Shown here one piece after another: positions 1-9,035 of a DNA stretch of 64,000 nucleotides (position 1 is the stretch's first letter; each line of letters starts with the position of its first letter). Where the stretch lies: the NCBI GenBank assembly GCA_031546845.1, contig JAVBJT010000027.1, positions 62,001 through 126,000 of the forward strand, given 5' to 3'. Below the pieces are notes generated by a model. It was given only the letters and a program-made list of their open reading frames with translations, searched no databases and was not told where the DNA came from. This DNA is from Azoarcus sp031546845. GTDB taxonomy: Bacteria; Pseudomonadota; Gammaproteobacteria; Burkholderiales; Rhodocyclaceae. The translations under genes were made by a program, and so were the position numbers.

Positions 1-9
1 AATCACATC

Positions 10-918
10 GTGAAGCTCATCAAGAAAAAATTTGTGGCCGCCCTCCTGCTCAGCCTGGGCCTGCCAATGGCCGCCCACGCAGCGGCCGTCATTCAGGACA
101 ACAGTGTTTTGGCCGGCGTCAGCGATTCCGGCACGCTCGGCTCGAATGGCAACACACCCCCGGGCATTCTGTATGACCCCAACGGTACGAGAAGCTATGG
201 TATCAACGACTTCCTGACACCGGGCACACCGTTCGAAGGTTTCTATATCACCTCGGCAACAACTGGTGGTTTTTCTTTTTACGGTAACAATTTCGCCGGC
301 ACAAACGCCGTTATCGTCAACGTGACCCAGAACTCGCCGACTTCAGCGACATCGGTCAGCCTGTTCTCGGGACTTAAGGTCACCAACGAGTATTCCCTGA
401 CGACCCGCGACGGCCGCTCGGTGATCTCCATCACCACCACGCTGACCAATACCGGCGGCAGCTCATTCCTGGGCTTGGATTTCCTGCGCACGCTTGATCC
501 GGACCCGGACGTGAATGCTTTCGGCTCCTACTACACAAACAACGTCGTGCTGTCTCAAAATCAGGCTTGCGGAACGGGCACCAGCACCGGGCAAACAATC
601 TGTATTTTCAGCACCGATACCAATTATGCCCACAATGCAGGGGTCAGCGCCGGGTGGTCGACAAGCCCAGCCGCATACTTGGCCGGGCTTAATGACGGCA
701 ATGGCGACTATGCTCTCGGTGTTGGTTTTGCCCTGGGCGACCTCGGCGCGGGCCAGAGCCTTACGTTCTCTTATGGCTATGCCCTCGGCGGCAGCCTCAA
801 CGAAGCCGCCGGTGGCGGTGGCGGTCAGGGAGTTCCCGAGCCGGCGAGCACGCTGCTGTTGGCGACCGGGCTGCTTGGCCTCGCCTATAGCCGCCGGAAC
901 AAGCGCACACAGGCTTGA
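10..918 (+). CDS. PEP-CTERM sorting-domain surface protein, copy 1
   Basis: This 302-residue protein has an N-terminal signal peptide (basic KLIKKK start, hydrophobic core, cut near AHA-A at about residue 25) and a C-terminal PEP-CTERM tail (VPEP near residue 277, a hydrophobic helix, then an arginine/lysine-rich end). Such tails are known to be recognised by an exosortase (EpsH/XrtA type) during export to the envelope or extracellular matrix. The middle is rich in Gly, Asn, Ser and Thr, with no catalytic motif that I recognise. The start is a GTG at base 10. The bases just before it match those before the paralogue at 1564, so this start is probably right although the upstream region lies outside the window. 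The gene is a tandem paralogue of the next one. The exact role is unknown. Confidence 0.9.
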   Translation: MKLIKKKFVAALLLSLGLPMAAHAAAVIQDNSVLAGVSDSGTLGSNGNTPPGILYDPNGTRSYGINDFLTPGTPFEGFYITSATTGGFSFYGNNFAGTNAVIVNVTQNSPTSATSVSLFSGLKVTNEYSLTTRDGRSVISITTTLTNTGGSSFLGLDFLRTLDPDPDVNAFGSYYTNNVVLSQNQACGTGTSTGQTICIFSTDTNYAHNAGVSAGWSTSPAAYLAGLNDGNGDYALGVGFALGDLGAGQSLTFSYGYALGGSLNEAAGGGGGQGVPEPASTLLLATGLLGLAYSRRNKRTQA

Positions 919-939
919 TCCGTTCTCCGGGTACAACGC

Positions 940-961
940 AAAAGGGCCGCAAGGCCCTTTT
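940..961 (+). terminator. Intrinsic terminator after PEP-CTERM copy 1
   Basis: A perfect 9-bp stem, AAAAGGGCC at 940-948 and GGCCCTTTT at 953-961, closes a GCAA tetraloop and supplies its own U-run. It lies 21 bases after the stop codon. A near-copy lies after the second paralogue. Confidence 0.9.
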
Positions 962-1563
962 GTCGTTTACGGCGCGGATTTTTCGCGCGGCACAAAAAGT
1001 GTGCCACACCCGCGCAGTTGGGCAATGCTGCGCAAATAGGCGGCAGCTTCATTGACCGATTTCGCGCTCATCGCAATAGCTGCAGCGACAACACGGTAAA
1101 GCAGCGCAGCGGCATTCCGTTCACCATCCTGCGTACCGTCCTGAGCATGCATGCCAGCATCGTCGGCTCTCCCACTCGGATCGAGCCTTGCGTGATCCGG
1201 CGTCAATGCAACCGCTATGACATAAAGTCCATGCGCCGAAAGTGTAGCTCGCGAGCAATGTGACACATCCAACGGACAGCCGCTTACCAATCTGCTCCTG
1301 ACGCTTACGGCCAACCAAAAGAAAGACTTCGCGCAACGTTGCGCACAAACCAAGCAGGCAGGCGCACCCGATTACGGCCGTAGAGGAAAGCGCCAAGAGT
1401 CTACGCGCAGACAATCATGCCGTGATATTTGTTATTTTTACATTATTTATTGCATAAGATTACTCTAAATGAATTTATCGTTTATTTTCAATGAAGTAAA
1501 AATATTTCCTATTTCTTGCGATAATGCCCTTGGGTTTAATATCTCATCAAAGGAAATCACATC
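962..1563. other. Long intergenic region between the PEP-CTERM paralogues
   Basis: These about 600 bases hold no gene that I can support. The first part, to about 1415, has the base composition of coding DNA. An open minus-strand frame runs over about 967-1353, but it has no recognisable family or ribosome binding site, so a decayed gene is possible but unproven. Bases 1416-1520 are sharply AT-rich and probably carry the promoter and leader of the second paralogue. The last bases, AGGAAATCACATC, precede its GTG start and contain an AGGAAA ribosome binding site. Confidence 0.5.
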
Positions 1564-2457
1564 GTGAAGAAAAGGTTTGTGGCCGCTCTCCTGTTCAGCC
1601 TGGGTCTGCCAATGGCCGCCCACGCAACGGCCGTCATTCAGGACAACAATGTTCTGGCCGGCGTCAGCGATTTGGGCACACTCGGCTCGAATGGCAACAC
1701 GCCCCCGGGCATTCTGTATGACGCCACCGGTACGAGAAACTATGGCATCAACGACTTCCTGACGCCGGGCACGCCGTTCGAAGGTTTCTATGTCACCTCG
1801 ACAACAACCGGCGGCTCTCCGTTTTACGCCAACAATGCCAACGGCATGAGTGGCGGTATTGTCTCCGTAACCCAGAATTCCCCGACTTCAGCCACAGCGG
1901 TCAATATATTCTCGGGGCTTACGGTCACTAATAATTATTCTCTGGCGACCCACGATGGCCGCTCAGTGATCTCCATTACCACCACGCTGACCAACACCAG
2001 CGGCGGTGTATTACAAGACTTGGAATTCCTGCGCACGCTCGATCCGGACCCGGACGTGAATGCTTATGGTTCCTACCACACAAACAACGTTGTGCTGTCC
2101 CAAAACCAAGCTTGCGGAACAGGTGCGCTCTCCGGGGAAACCATCTGCATCTTTACCACCGATAACACCTTTGCTCACAATGCAGGGGTCAGCAACGACT
2201 GGACAACAAACCCAGCCTTCTACCTGGCCGGGCTTAATGACGGCAATGGCGATTACGCCATCGGTCTCGCTTTTGCCCTGGGCGACCTCGGCGCGGGCCA
2301 GAGCCTTACGTTCAACTATGGCTATGCCCTCGGTGCCAGCATCGACGACGCTACCGGTGGCGGCCAGGGAGTTCCCGAGCCGGCGAGCACGTTGCTGCTG
2401 GCAACCGGGCTGCTTGGCCTTGCTTATACCCGCCGGAACAAGCGCACGCAGGCTTGA
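1564..2457 (+). CDS. PEP-CTERM sorting-domain surface protein, copy 2
   Basis: This 297-residue secreted protein closely parallels the preceding paralogue over its whole length. It has the same signal peptide core (FVAALLFSLGLPMAAHA), the same central blocks (for example NSPTSAT, FLRTLDPDPDVNA and LGDLGAGQSLTF) and the same PEP-CTERM end (VPEPASTLLLATGLLGLAY, then RRNKRTQA). The GTG start at 1564 has AGGAAA eleven bases upstream and is conserved between copies. By family knowledge it is an exosortase substrate. Differences between copies lie mainly in the middle third (residues about 85-130 and 190-225), which suggests divergence after tandem duplication. No enzymatic motif is visible. Confidence 0.9.
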   Translation: MKKRFVAALLFSLGLPMAAHATAVIQDNNVLAGVSDLGTLGSNGNTPPGILYDATGTRNYGINDFLTPGTPFEGFYVTSTTTGGSPFYANNANGMSGGIVSVTQNSPTSATAVNIFSGLTVTNNYSLATHDGRSVISITTTLTNTSGGVLQDLEFLRTLDPDPDVNAYGSYHTNNVVLSQNQACGTGALSGETICIFTTDNTFAHNAGVSNDWTTNPAFYLAGLNDGNGDYAIGLAFALGDLGAGQSLTFNYGYALGASIDDATGGGQGVPEPASTLLLATGLLGLAYTRRNKRTQA

Positions 2458-2478
2458 TCCACCCTCCGGGTAAAACAC

Positions 2479-2500
2479 AAAAGGGCCTTCCGGCCCTTTT
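2479..2500 (+). terminator. Intrinsic terminator after PEP-CTERM copy 2
   Basis: A 9-bp stem, AAAAGGGCC at 2479-2487 and GGCCCTTTT at 2492-2500, closes a TTCC loop. The stem equals that at 940-961 while the loop differs, so the duplicated unit includes the terminator. The A/T ends make it potentially bidirectional, so it may also stop transcripts leaving cysN on the other strand. Confidence 0.88.
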
Positions 2501-2565
2501 GTCGTTTACGCCTGAATTTTCCAGGCCGTACAAGAAACAGAAACGCACCATCCACCACCTAAAAC

Positions 2566-3861
2566 TCAACCGATCATCCCGGCGCCCACGGTATCGTTGG
2601 TGCTTTCGTCGATAACGATGAAAGCACCGGTGGCACGGTTGTCGGCGTAGCGGTCGGCCGCAATGGGCTGGGCGAGCTTCAGCGTCAGGCGGGCGATGTC
2701 GTTCATCGCCAGCGCCGTCGTCGCTTCGCGTTCCAATGTATTGACGTCGAGGCGATAGTCGATCTTCACGACCTTGGCTTTCACCTCGCGTGTGGCGTGG
2801 CGCACGAGGTAGGTGCGCGCTGGCGACAGCGGCGCCTCCGCCAGCCAGCATACGGTGGTGTCGATTTGTTTGACAGGCTGCGCCGCTTCGTCGGCTTTGA
2901 CGATCATGTCGCCGCGCGAAATATCGATTTCATCCTCCAGCAGCAGCGTCACCGATTGCTCGTGAATCGCACGCGGTAGTTTGGTGCCGCCGAGCTCGAT
3001 CGCCTTGACCCGGCTCGTGGCGCCCGAGGGCAGTACGGTGACAGCGTCACCAACGGCGATTTCGCCCGACTCTACCCGACCCATAAAGCCACGGTAATCG
3101 TGCAGCGCCGGATTGGCCGCATCCTGCGGGCGGCAGACGTACTGCACCGGAAAGCGGAAGTCCTCGGCCCGTTCGGTATGGGCGGCGGGGGCCGATTCCA
3201 GGATTTCGAGCAGCGTCGGGCCGTCGTACCAGCCAAGGGCACTACCGCGCTCGACGATCATGTCGCCAGCCAGCGCCGAGATCGGAATGAAACGCACATC
3301 CCGAATACCAAGCTTTTCGGCGAAAGCGAGGTAATCGGCGCGGATGCGCTCAAACACGTCGCGGTCGTAGTCGACCAGATCCATTTTGTTCACCGCCACC
3401 ACCAGATGCGGGATACCGACCAAGCTGGCGAGATAGGAGTGGCGACGAGTTTGTGTCAGCACGCCCTTGCGCGCATCGACCAGGATGATGGCGAGGTTGG
3501 CGGTGGATGCGGCGGTGACCATGTTGCGGGTGTACTGCTCGTGGCCCGGTGCGTCGGCAATGATGTACTTGCGCCGGCCGGTGGAGAAGTAGCGGTAGGC
3601 CACGTCGATGGTGATACCTTGTTCGCGCTCGGCTTGCAGGCCGTCGGTGAGCAGCGATAGGTCGACCGCACCCAAGCCGCGCCGCGCCGAGGTTTTTTCG
3701 ATGGCGTTGAGCGTGTCGGCGAGAATGGCCTTGGTATCGAACAACAGGCGGCCGATCAGCGTGCTCTTGCCGTCGTCCACGCTGCCGCAGGTAAGAAAGC
3801 GCAGCAGGCCGTTGTCGCCATGGTCGATAGGGGGCAGGTTTTCGGGGGCGGACATGGTCAT
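2566..3861 (-). CDS. cysN: Sulfate adenylyltransferase subunit 1 (GTPase)
   Basis: CysN is the regulatory GTPase of ATP sulfurylase. With CysD it makes adenylyl sulfate (APS) from ATP and sulfate, using GTP hydrolysis to drive the reaction. The 431-residue protein shows the EF-Tu-like motifs in order: P-loop GSVDDGKST near residue 26, DAPGHE near 103 and NKMD near 158, followed by beta-barrel domains II and III. It lacks the C-terminal CysC kinase domain found in NodQ-type fusions, which fits the APS-type reductase encoded upstream. It is the last gene of the operon, 43 bases after cysD. Confidence 0.96.
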   Translation of the reverse strand: MTMSAPENLPPIDHGDNGLLRFLTCGSVDDGKSTLIGRLLFDTKAILADTLNAIEKTSARRGLGAVDLSLLTDGLQAEREQGITIDVAYRYFSTGRRKYIIADAPGHEQYTRNMVTAASTANLAIILVDARKGVLTQTRRHSYLASLVGIPHLVVAVNKMDLVDYDRDVFERIRADYLAFAEKLGIRDVRFIPISALAGDMIVERGSALGWYDGPTLLEILESAPAAHTERAEDFRFPVQYVCRPQDAANPALHDYRGFMGRVESGEIAVGDAVTVLPSGATSRVKAIELGGTKLPRAIHEQSVTLLLEDEIDISRGDMIVKADEAAQPVKQIDTTVCWLAEAPLSPARTYLVRHATREVKAKVVKIDYRLDVNTLEREATTALAMNDIARLTLKLAQPIAADRYADNRATGAFIVIDESTNDTVGAGMIG

Positions 3862-3904
3862 TCCTTCGATTCCGGGGATTCAGTGATATTCATGACTCGA
3901 TGGC

Positions 3905-4819
3905 TCAGAAATAGCCTTCCTTCTTGCGCTGCTCCATCGACGCCTCGGAAGTCTGGTCATCCATCCGCGTCGCACCACGCTCGGTGATGGTCGTCGTCGC
4001 CGTTTCGGCGAGGATTTTCTCCACCGTGTCGGCGTCCGATTCAACCGGCGCCGTGCAGGTAATGTCGCCGACGGTACGAAAGCGCACGCGGACCTGCTCG
4101 ATCTCGTCCCCCGGCTTCGCCGGCGTGAGTTCGGTGATGGGCTGCAACAAACCGTTCTTGCGCACCACGGGACGAACGTGGGCAAAGTAGATTGACGGCA
4201 GTTCCAGGCGCTCGCGCTGGATGTATTGCCATACATCGAATTCGGTCCAATTACTGATCGGAAAGGCGCGGATGTTCTCGCCCTTGTGGCTGCGGGCGTT
4301 GTACAGGTTCCACAGTTCCGGGCGCTGGTTTTTCGGGTCCCATTGGCCGAACTCGTCGCGGAAGCTCATGATCCGCTCCTTCGCCCGCGCCTTTTCCTCG
4401 TCACGCCGCGCGCCGCCGATGCAGGCGTCCAGGCCGAATTCCTCGATTGCTTCCAGCAAGGTCACCGATTGATGCTTGTTGCGCGATTCGGTCGGCGATT
4501 TCAGCACCACGGTGCCGCGCGCCATCGAATCCTCCACCGAACGCACGATCAAGCGCTCCCCCAGTTCCGCCGCGCGCTTGTCGCGGAAGGCGATCACCTC
4601 CGGGTAGTTGTGGCCGGTGTCGATGTGCAACAACGGAAAGGGGAAGCGACCGGGGCGGAAAGCCTTTTCCGCCAGCCGTAGCAGGCAGATCGAATCCTTT
4701 CCGCCGGAAAACAACAGCGCCGGGGTGGCGCACTGGCCGGCCACTTCGCGCAGGATGTGAATCGCTTCGGCTTCGAGCCAATCGAGGTGGCTCAAGGTTT
4801 GTCTGGTCAGGGTATTCAT
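3905..4819 (-). CDS. cysD: Sulfate adenylyltransferase subunit 2
   Basis: CysD is the catalytic subunit of ATP sulfurylase and transfers AMP from ATP to sulfate. The 304-residue protein has the PP-loop SGGKDS near residue 39, LLHIDTGHNYPE near 64-75, and the family C-terminal block with ITCTAPVES and the closing KKEGYF. The length matches the family (about 300). It sits 6 bases after cysH and 43 before cysN in a single operon. Confidence 0.96.
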   Translation of the reverse strand: MNTLTRQTLSHLDWLEAEAIHILREVAGQCATPALLFSGGKDSICLLRLAEKAFRPGRFPFPLLHIDTGHNYPEVIAFRDKRAAELGERLIVRSVEDSMARGTVVLKSPTESRNKHQSVTLLEAIEEFGLDACIGGARRDEEKARAKERIMSFRDEFGQWDPKNQRPELWNLYNARSHKGENIRAFPISNWTEFDVWQYIQRERLELPSIYFAHVRPVVRKNGLLQPITELTPAKPGDEIEQVRVRFRTVGDITCTAPVESDADTVEKILAETATTTITERGATRMDDQTSEASMEQRKKEGYF

Positions 4820-4825
4820 GTCTTG

Positions 4826-5623
4826 TCAGCGTTCCTTCGCGTGCAGCCCGCATTCTTTTGTTTCGGGGTTTTCCCACCACCAACGCCCAGCGCGCACATC
4901 CTCGCCAAGCGCGACGGCGCGCGTACAGGGCGCGCAGCCGATGCTGGGGTAAAAACGGTCGTGCAGCGCGTTATAAGGCACATCGTGGATGCGCACATAG
5001 GCCCACACCTCGGCCTCACTCCATTCGGCCAGCGGGTTGAGCTTTTCCAAGCCGTTGCCGGTATCGAACTCGCGCGTGGCCAGCCCCGTGCGCGTAGCCG
5101 CCTGGGCCGCGCGCATACCGGTAATCCACGCCTTCTTGCCCGTCAGCGCACGGCGTAGCGGTTCGATCTTACGCACGTGGCAGCAACTTTTGCGTAGTTC
5201 GATCGAGCCGTAGAAGGCGTTGATGCCATGCGTGCGCACGTAGCGTTCGACCGCCTCGGATTCGGGAAAGTAGAGCTTCAGCCGCGCGCCGTAGCGTTGC
5301 TCGACCTCGCTCATCAAGGCATAGGTTTCGGGCGGCAGGCGGCCGGTGTCGAGGGAAAAGACCTCGATCGGCAGCTTGCCGCCAAGGATCAAATCGGTCA
5401 GCACCATGTCCTCGGCGCCGAAGCTGTTGGCAAAGGCGAGCTCACCCGCCGCGCCGAACTCAGCAATCGCGGCGGTGAGAAAAGCGCGCGCGGCCTCGGA
5501 TTTCGCGTCGACGGCAGCGCGCAAGGCGTCGGTGAGCGTGGGCCGGGTCGCGGGATTGAGCGCTTGCGTGCCAGCCGGCGACGGACGCAGCGGGGAGAGC
5601 GTGGCGTTCATCGTTGCGCTCAT
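4826..5623 (-). CDS. cysH: Assimilatory adenylyl-sulfate (APS) reductase
   Basis: The enzyme reduces activated sulfate to sulfite using thioredoxin or glutaredoxin. The protein carries the four iron-sulfur cysteines of the APS-using class: the adjacent pair in KSCCHVRK and the pair in IGCAPCTR. It also has the C-terminal catalytic ECGLH. Enterobacterial PAPS reductases lack the four cluster cysteines, so the substrate here is predicted to be APS, and no APS kinase is needed. I chose the ATG at 5623 because it overlaps the stop of the upstream DUF934 gene as ATGA, which gives 265 residues. An in-frame ATG at 5653 would overlap that gene more deeply. Confidence 0.95.
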   Translation of the reverse strand: MSATMNATLSPLRPSPAGTQALNPATRPTLTDALRAAVDAKSEAARAFLTAAIAEFGAAGELAFANSFGAEDMVLTDLILGGKLPIEVFSLDTGRLPPETYALMSEVEQRYGARLKLYFPESEAVERYVRTHGINAFYGSIELRKSCCHVRKIEPLRRALTGKKAWITGMRAAQAATRTGLATREFDTGNGLEKLNPLAEWSEAEVWAYVRIHDVPYNALHDRFYPSIGCAPCTRAVALGEDVRAGRWWWENPETKECGLHAKER

Positions 5624-6174
5624 GCCGCCGCCGTCCGCGTGCGCCGCAGCCACAGCGGACGTGGATCGTCGACGGCGCCCTGGTAAGGGTCGCCGAAGTC
5701 GGCCAGGCTGGCGAGCGCGGCTTCGAGTTGGGCGTCGGTATAGCGGCCCTCCGGCGGGTGCAGGGTATCGAAACCGCAGCGTGCGAAGAAGAAGAACTGA
5801 TCCCGCAGCACCTCGCCGATGGCGCGCAACTCACCGCGCCAACCGTAGCGGGTGCGCAGCAGCGTAGCGGTGGAAAAGCCGCGACCGTCGGTAAAAGCGG
5901 GAAAATTCACGCCGATCACGGCAGGGCGCGGCACGTTGGCAGCAGTTTCGGCGCCGATATGGGCGGCAATCGACTCGGCGCCCTCACCGCTATCGAGCCA
6001 TACACCGACGTCACTGCGCCCGACCAGTTCGCCGGCGCGCGCGCGCCATACGGTGAGCGGTACCAGTAGCGGGCCGGCGGGCAGCGCCACGGTTTCGGGC
6101 TGCTCCTCCGCGCCCAGGCGGACGATCAGGCGCGAGTCGTCCTCAATGCGGCGATTGCGGATCACTTTAGCCAT
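5620..6174 (-). CDS. DUF934 protein of the sulfate assimilation operon
   Basis: This 184-residue protein belongs to the DUF934 family, which is commonly encoded between sulfite reductase and APS reductase in proteobacteria. Typical blocks are FPAFTDGRGFSTATLLR near the middle and GYRGELRAIGEVLRDQ-like text (here GWRGELRAIGEVLRDQ). Its biochemical role is not established. The context suggests help for ferredoxin-linked sulfite reduction or operon-specific redox chemistry. The ATG at 6174 starts inside the last codons of cysI (8-base overlap), and its stop overlaps the cysH start, so all three are probably translationally coupled. Confidence 0.88.
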   Translation of the reverse strand: MAKVIRNRRIEDDSRLIVRLGAEEQPETVALPAGPLLVPLTVWRARAGELVGRSDVGVWLDSGEGAESIAAHIGAETAANVPRPAVIGVNFPAFTDGRGFSTATLLRTRYGWRGELRAIGEVLRDQFFFFARCGFDTLHPPEGRYTDAQLEAALASLADFGDPYQGAVDDPRPLWLRRTRTAAA

Positions 6175-7861
6175 TGGCAACCTTCCTTTCGTGGCCGTGT
6201 TCATGTTCGCGTTCACCATAGACGCGCGTCTTGAACGGCTCTATGCCAAGACGGCGCACGGTATCGATGAAATGTTCGTCCGCAAAGCGGCAGGCAACGT
6301 AGGTTTCGATCAGGCATTCGACCACATCGGCCATTTCGTGCGCGGCGAAAGAGGGGCCGATGACCTTGCCGATGGCGGCCCGGTTGCCCTGTTCGCCGCC
6401 GATCGTCACCTGATACCACTCCTCGCCGTTCTTATCGACGCCGAGTATGCCAATGTGACCAACGTGGTGGTGGCCGCAAGCATTCATGCAGCCGGAGATA
6501 TTCAACTCGACTTCGCCGATGTCGTGCAGGTAATCGAGATCGTCGAAACGTTCCTGGATCGCCTGCGCGATGGGAATCGAGCGGGCATTGGCCAGCGAAC
6601 AGTAATCACCGCCCGGACAGGAGATGACGTCGGTGAGCAGGCCAATGTTCGGCGTAGCCAGACCAGCCTCGCGCAGCCGCTGCCAGACGTGGAACAGATC
6701 GGACTGGCGCACATCGGCCAACACCAGATTCTGCTGGTGAGTGGCGCGCGCCTCGCCGAAGCTATATGCGTCGGCCAACTCGGCGATGAGTTCCATCTGC
6801 TCGGCGCTGACATCACCCGGCGGCACGCCGGTTTTCTTCAGCGAGATCACCACGCTGGCGTAGCCCGGCATCTTGTGCGCACGCACATTGCGTTTGGCCC
6901 AGGCCGCGAAAGCTTTGTTTTCCTCGAGCAGGCGGACATGGTCAACACCGGCTGCGGGCAATGCCTCGTAGGCCGGATCGACGAAATGGGCGGCGACGCG
7001 GGCAAGCTCCGCCTCGGTCAGCGTCGCGGGTCCGTCCTTGACGTGAGCCCAGTCCGCCTCGACCTGGCGGCGAAATTCCTCCACGCCCAACGCTTTCACC
7101 AAAATCTTGATCCGCGCCTTGTATTTGTTGTCGCGACGTCCATACAGGTTGTAGACGCGCAGAATCGATTCGCAATAAGTGAGGATGTGCCGCCACGGCA
7201 CGAAGGCAACGATTTCCTCGCCGATGATCGGCGTGCGCCCGAGGCCACCGCCGACCAGCACGCGAAAGCCGAGTTCGCCGGCTTCGTTACGCACCGCGTC
7301 CAACCCGATGTCGTGGGCGAGGATCACCGCACGGTCTTGCGCCGCGCCATTGACCGCGATCTTGAACTTGCGCGGCAAGTGAGCGAATTCCGGGTGGAAG
7401 CTGCTCCATTGGCGCAGGATTTCGCACCACGGCCGGGGATCGACATGCTCGTCGGCGGCCACGCCGGCGAAAGGGTCAGAGGTGATATTGCGGATGCAAT
7501 TGCCCGAGGTCTGGATCGCGTGCATCTGCACCGTCGCCAGTTCGGCGAGGATCCGCGGCGTGTCTTCCAGCGCCGGCCAGTTGAACTGAATGTTCTGCCG
7601 CGTGGTGAAGTGGCCGTAACCCCGGTCGTAAGTGCGGGCAATGTGCGCGAGCATGCGCAGTTGCCTGCTCGAAAACAGCCCGTAGGGCACGGCGACGCGC
7701 AGCATCGGCGCGTGGCGCTGGATGTAGAGGCCGTTTTGCAGGCGCAGCGGGCGAAATTCGTCCTCGGACAGCTCGCCGGCCAAATAGCGGCGCGTCTGCT
7801 CGCGGAATTGCGCGACCCGCTCATCCACCAGCCGTTGATCGTATTCGTCGTATCGGTACAT
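6167..7861 (-). CDS. cysI: Nitrite/sulfite reductase hemoprotein (assimilatory sulfite reductase)
   Basis: The product is a siroheme and [4Fe-4S] enzyme that reduces sulfite to sulfide. The cluster/siroheme cysteines are visible as C-x5-C (CPGGDYC) and C-x3-C (GCMNACGHH) in the C-terminal half. The N-terminal half has FTTRQNIQFNW, typical of the ferredoxin-like repeat. The ATG at 7861 is preceded by an AGAGAG stretch, which gives 564 residues. The 13-residue longer version lacks a ribosome binding site. Because the gene leads a cysH/D/N operon, sulfite rather than nitrite is the likely substrate. No flavoprotein partner (cysJ) is nearby, so ferredoxin is the likely donor. Confidence 0.93.
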   Translation of the reverse strand: MYRYDEYDQRLVDERVAQFREQTRRYLAGELSEDEFRPLRLQNGLYIQRHAPMLRVAVPYGLFSSRQLRMLAHIARTYDRGYGHFTTRQNIQFNWPALEDTPRILAELATVQMHAIQTSGNCIRNITSDPFAGVAADEHVDPRPWCEILRQWSSFHPEFAHLPRKFKIAVNGAAQDRAVILAHDIGLDAVRNEAGELGFRVLVGGGLGRTPIIGEEIVAFVPWRHILTYCESILRVYNLYGRRDNKYKARIKILVKALGVEEFRRQVEADWAHVKDGPATLTEAELARVAAHFVDPAYEALPAAGVDHVRLLEENKAFAAWAKRNVRAHKMPGYASVVISLKKTGVPPGDVSAEQMELIAELADAYSFGEARATHQQNLVLADVRQSDLFHVWQRLREAGLATPNIGLLTDVISCPGGDYCSLANARSIPIAQAIQERFDDLDYLHDIGEVELNISGCMNACGHHHVGHIGILGVDKNGEEWYQVTIGGEQGNRAAIGKVIGPSFAAHEMADVVECLIETYVACRFADEHFIDTVRRLGIEPFKTRVYGEREHEHGHERKVANG

Positions 7862-8081
7862 CGTCGCTCTCTGTTCTAGGTCCACACGCGGACAAGCCAC
7901 GGACGGGCGCGCGCTCAGTCAGCGCCCGAGTGCGGGTCTTATGGTGCAGTGCATCGTAAGGGGGAAGGTTAGGAGCAAAAAGATGGTTTACGTTAGACTC
8001 AAAGAAGAATTGGTTATAAGAAAACCGGTAACGCGACACGATACTCCGGCTCGGTTCGTGTCCGCGCAAGGGAAATCGCAC
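7862..8081. promoter_or_regulatory. Divergent cysI/cysB control region
   Basis: These 220 bases separate the divergent cysI operon and cysB. An AT-rich island at about 7982-8030 contains GGTT-N7-AACC at 8012-8026, a small interrupted palindrome of the kind bound by LysR-type regulators, and a TTATAA string. CysB binding here is an inference from arrangement. The exact promoter elements cannot be fixed by eye. Confidence 0.5.
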
Positions 8082-9035
8082 ATGAATCTGCAACAACTAC
8101 GCTACGTCCACGAAGTCGCCCGCCACGGCCTCAACGTTTCGGAAGCGGCCGAGGCGCTATTCACGTCGCAACCGGGTGTCTCGAAGCAAATCCGCTTGCT
8201 GGAATCGGAACTGGGCGTGGAGATCTTCGTCCGCCACGGCAAGCGCCTGGTATCGGTAACCGAGCCGGGCCAGGCCGTGCTCGCCATCGCCGAGCGCATG
8301 CTGCGCGACATGGGCAACCTGCAGCAAGTGGGCGAGGAGTTTTCCAACGAATCCGCCGGCAGCCTTTCCATCGCCACCACCCATACCCAGGCGCGTTACG
8401 TGTTACCGCGCGTGATCCGCGATTTCATGCGCCAATACCCGCAGGTGCGTTTGTCGCTGCATCAGGGCAACCCGCGCCAAGTCTGCGAAATGGTACTCGA
8501 TGGCACCGCCGACATCGCCATCGCCACCGAGGCCATCGCCGATTACGGCGACCTCGTGATGCTGCCGTGCTACCAGTGGAACCGCTGCGTGGTCGCTTCG
8601 CCGCGCCATCCGATCCTGCGCGAGCAGCCGCTGACGCTGGAGGCCATCGCACGCTATCCGCTGATTACCTACGACGACGCCTTTACCGGCCGCGGCCAGA
8701 TCAACAAAGCCTTTCTCGGCCGCGGCCTCAAGCCCAACATCGTGCTCACCGCGATCGACTCGGACGTCATCAAGACTTACGTGGCGATGGACCTGGGCAT
8801 CGGCATTCTCGCCCGCATGGCCTACGATCCAGCCGAAGACCGCAAGCTCGGTATGATCGACGCCGCCCACCTGTTCGAATCGAGCACGACCCGCATCGGC
8901 CTGCGCCGGCGTGCCTGGCTGCGCGGCTATGTATTCGCGTTCGTCGAGCGCTTCGCCCCGCAACTGAGCCGCAAAATGGTGGAAATCGCGCTGGCCGGCG
9001 GCGACAGCGCGGGCGAATCAGACTACATGCTGTAG
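8082..9035 (+). CDS. cysB: CysB-type LysR family transcriptional regulator
   Basis: The 317-residue protein begins MNLQQLRYVHEVARHGLNVS, the winged helix-turn-helix of CysB/Cbl regulators, and continues with SQPGVSKQIRLLE. The effector domain includes ATHTQARYVLP, matching the family's sulfate/O-acetylserine pocket region. I chose the ATG at 8082, 11 bases after AAGGGAAA, since upstream codons show no family similarity. Such regulators activate sulfate assimilation genes when sulfur is scarce. The divergent position opposite cysI fits direct control of that operon. Confidence 0.93.
   Translation: MNLQQLRYVHEVARHGLNVSEAAEALFTSQPGVSKQIRLLESELGVEIFVRHGKRLVSVTEPGQAVLAIAERMLRDMGNLQQVGEEFSNESAGSLSIATTHTQARYVLPRVIRDFMRQYPQVRLSLHQGNPRQVCEMVLDGTADIAIATEAIADYGDLVMLPCYQWNRCVVASPRHPILREQPLTLEAIARYPLITYDDAFTGRGQINKAFLGRGLKPNIVLTAIDSDVIKTYVAMDLGIGILARMAYDPAEDRKLGMIDAAHLFESSTTRIGLRRRAWLRGYVFAFVERFAPQLSRKMVEIALAGGDSAGESDYML

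Noticed and set aside
5852..7879. A 675-codon plus-strand open frame opposite cysI
   Set aside because: It is antisense to a clear sulfite reductase gene. Long antisense frames are expected in GC-rich DNA, and it shows no family motif or ribosome binding site.
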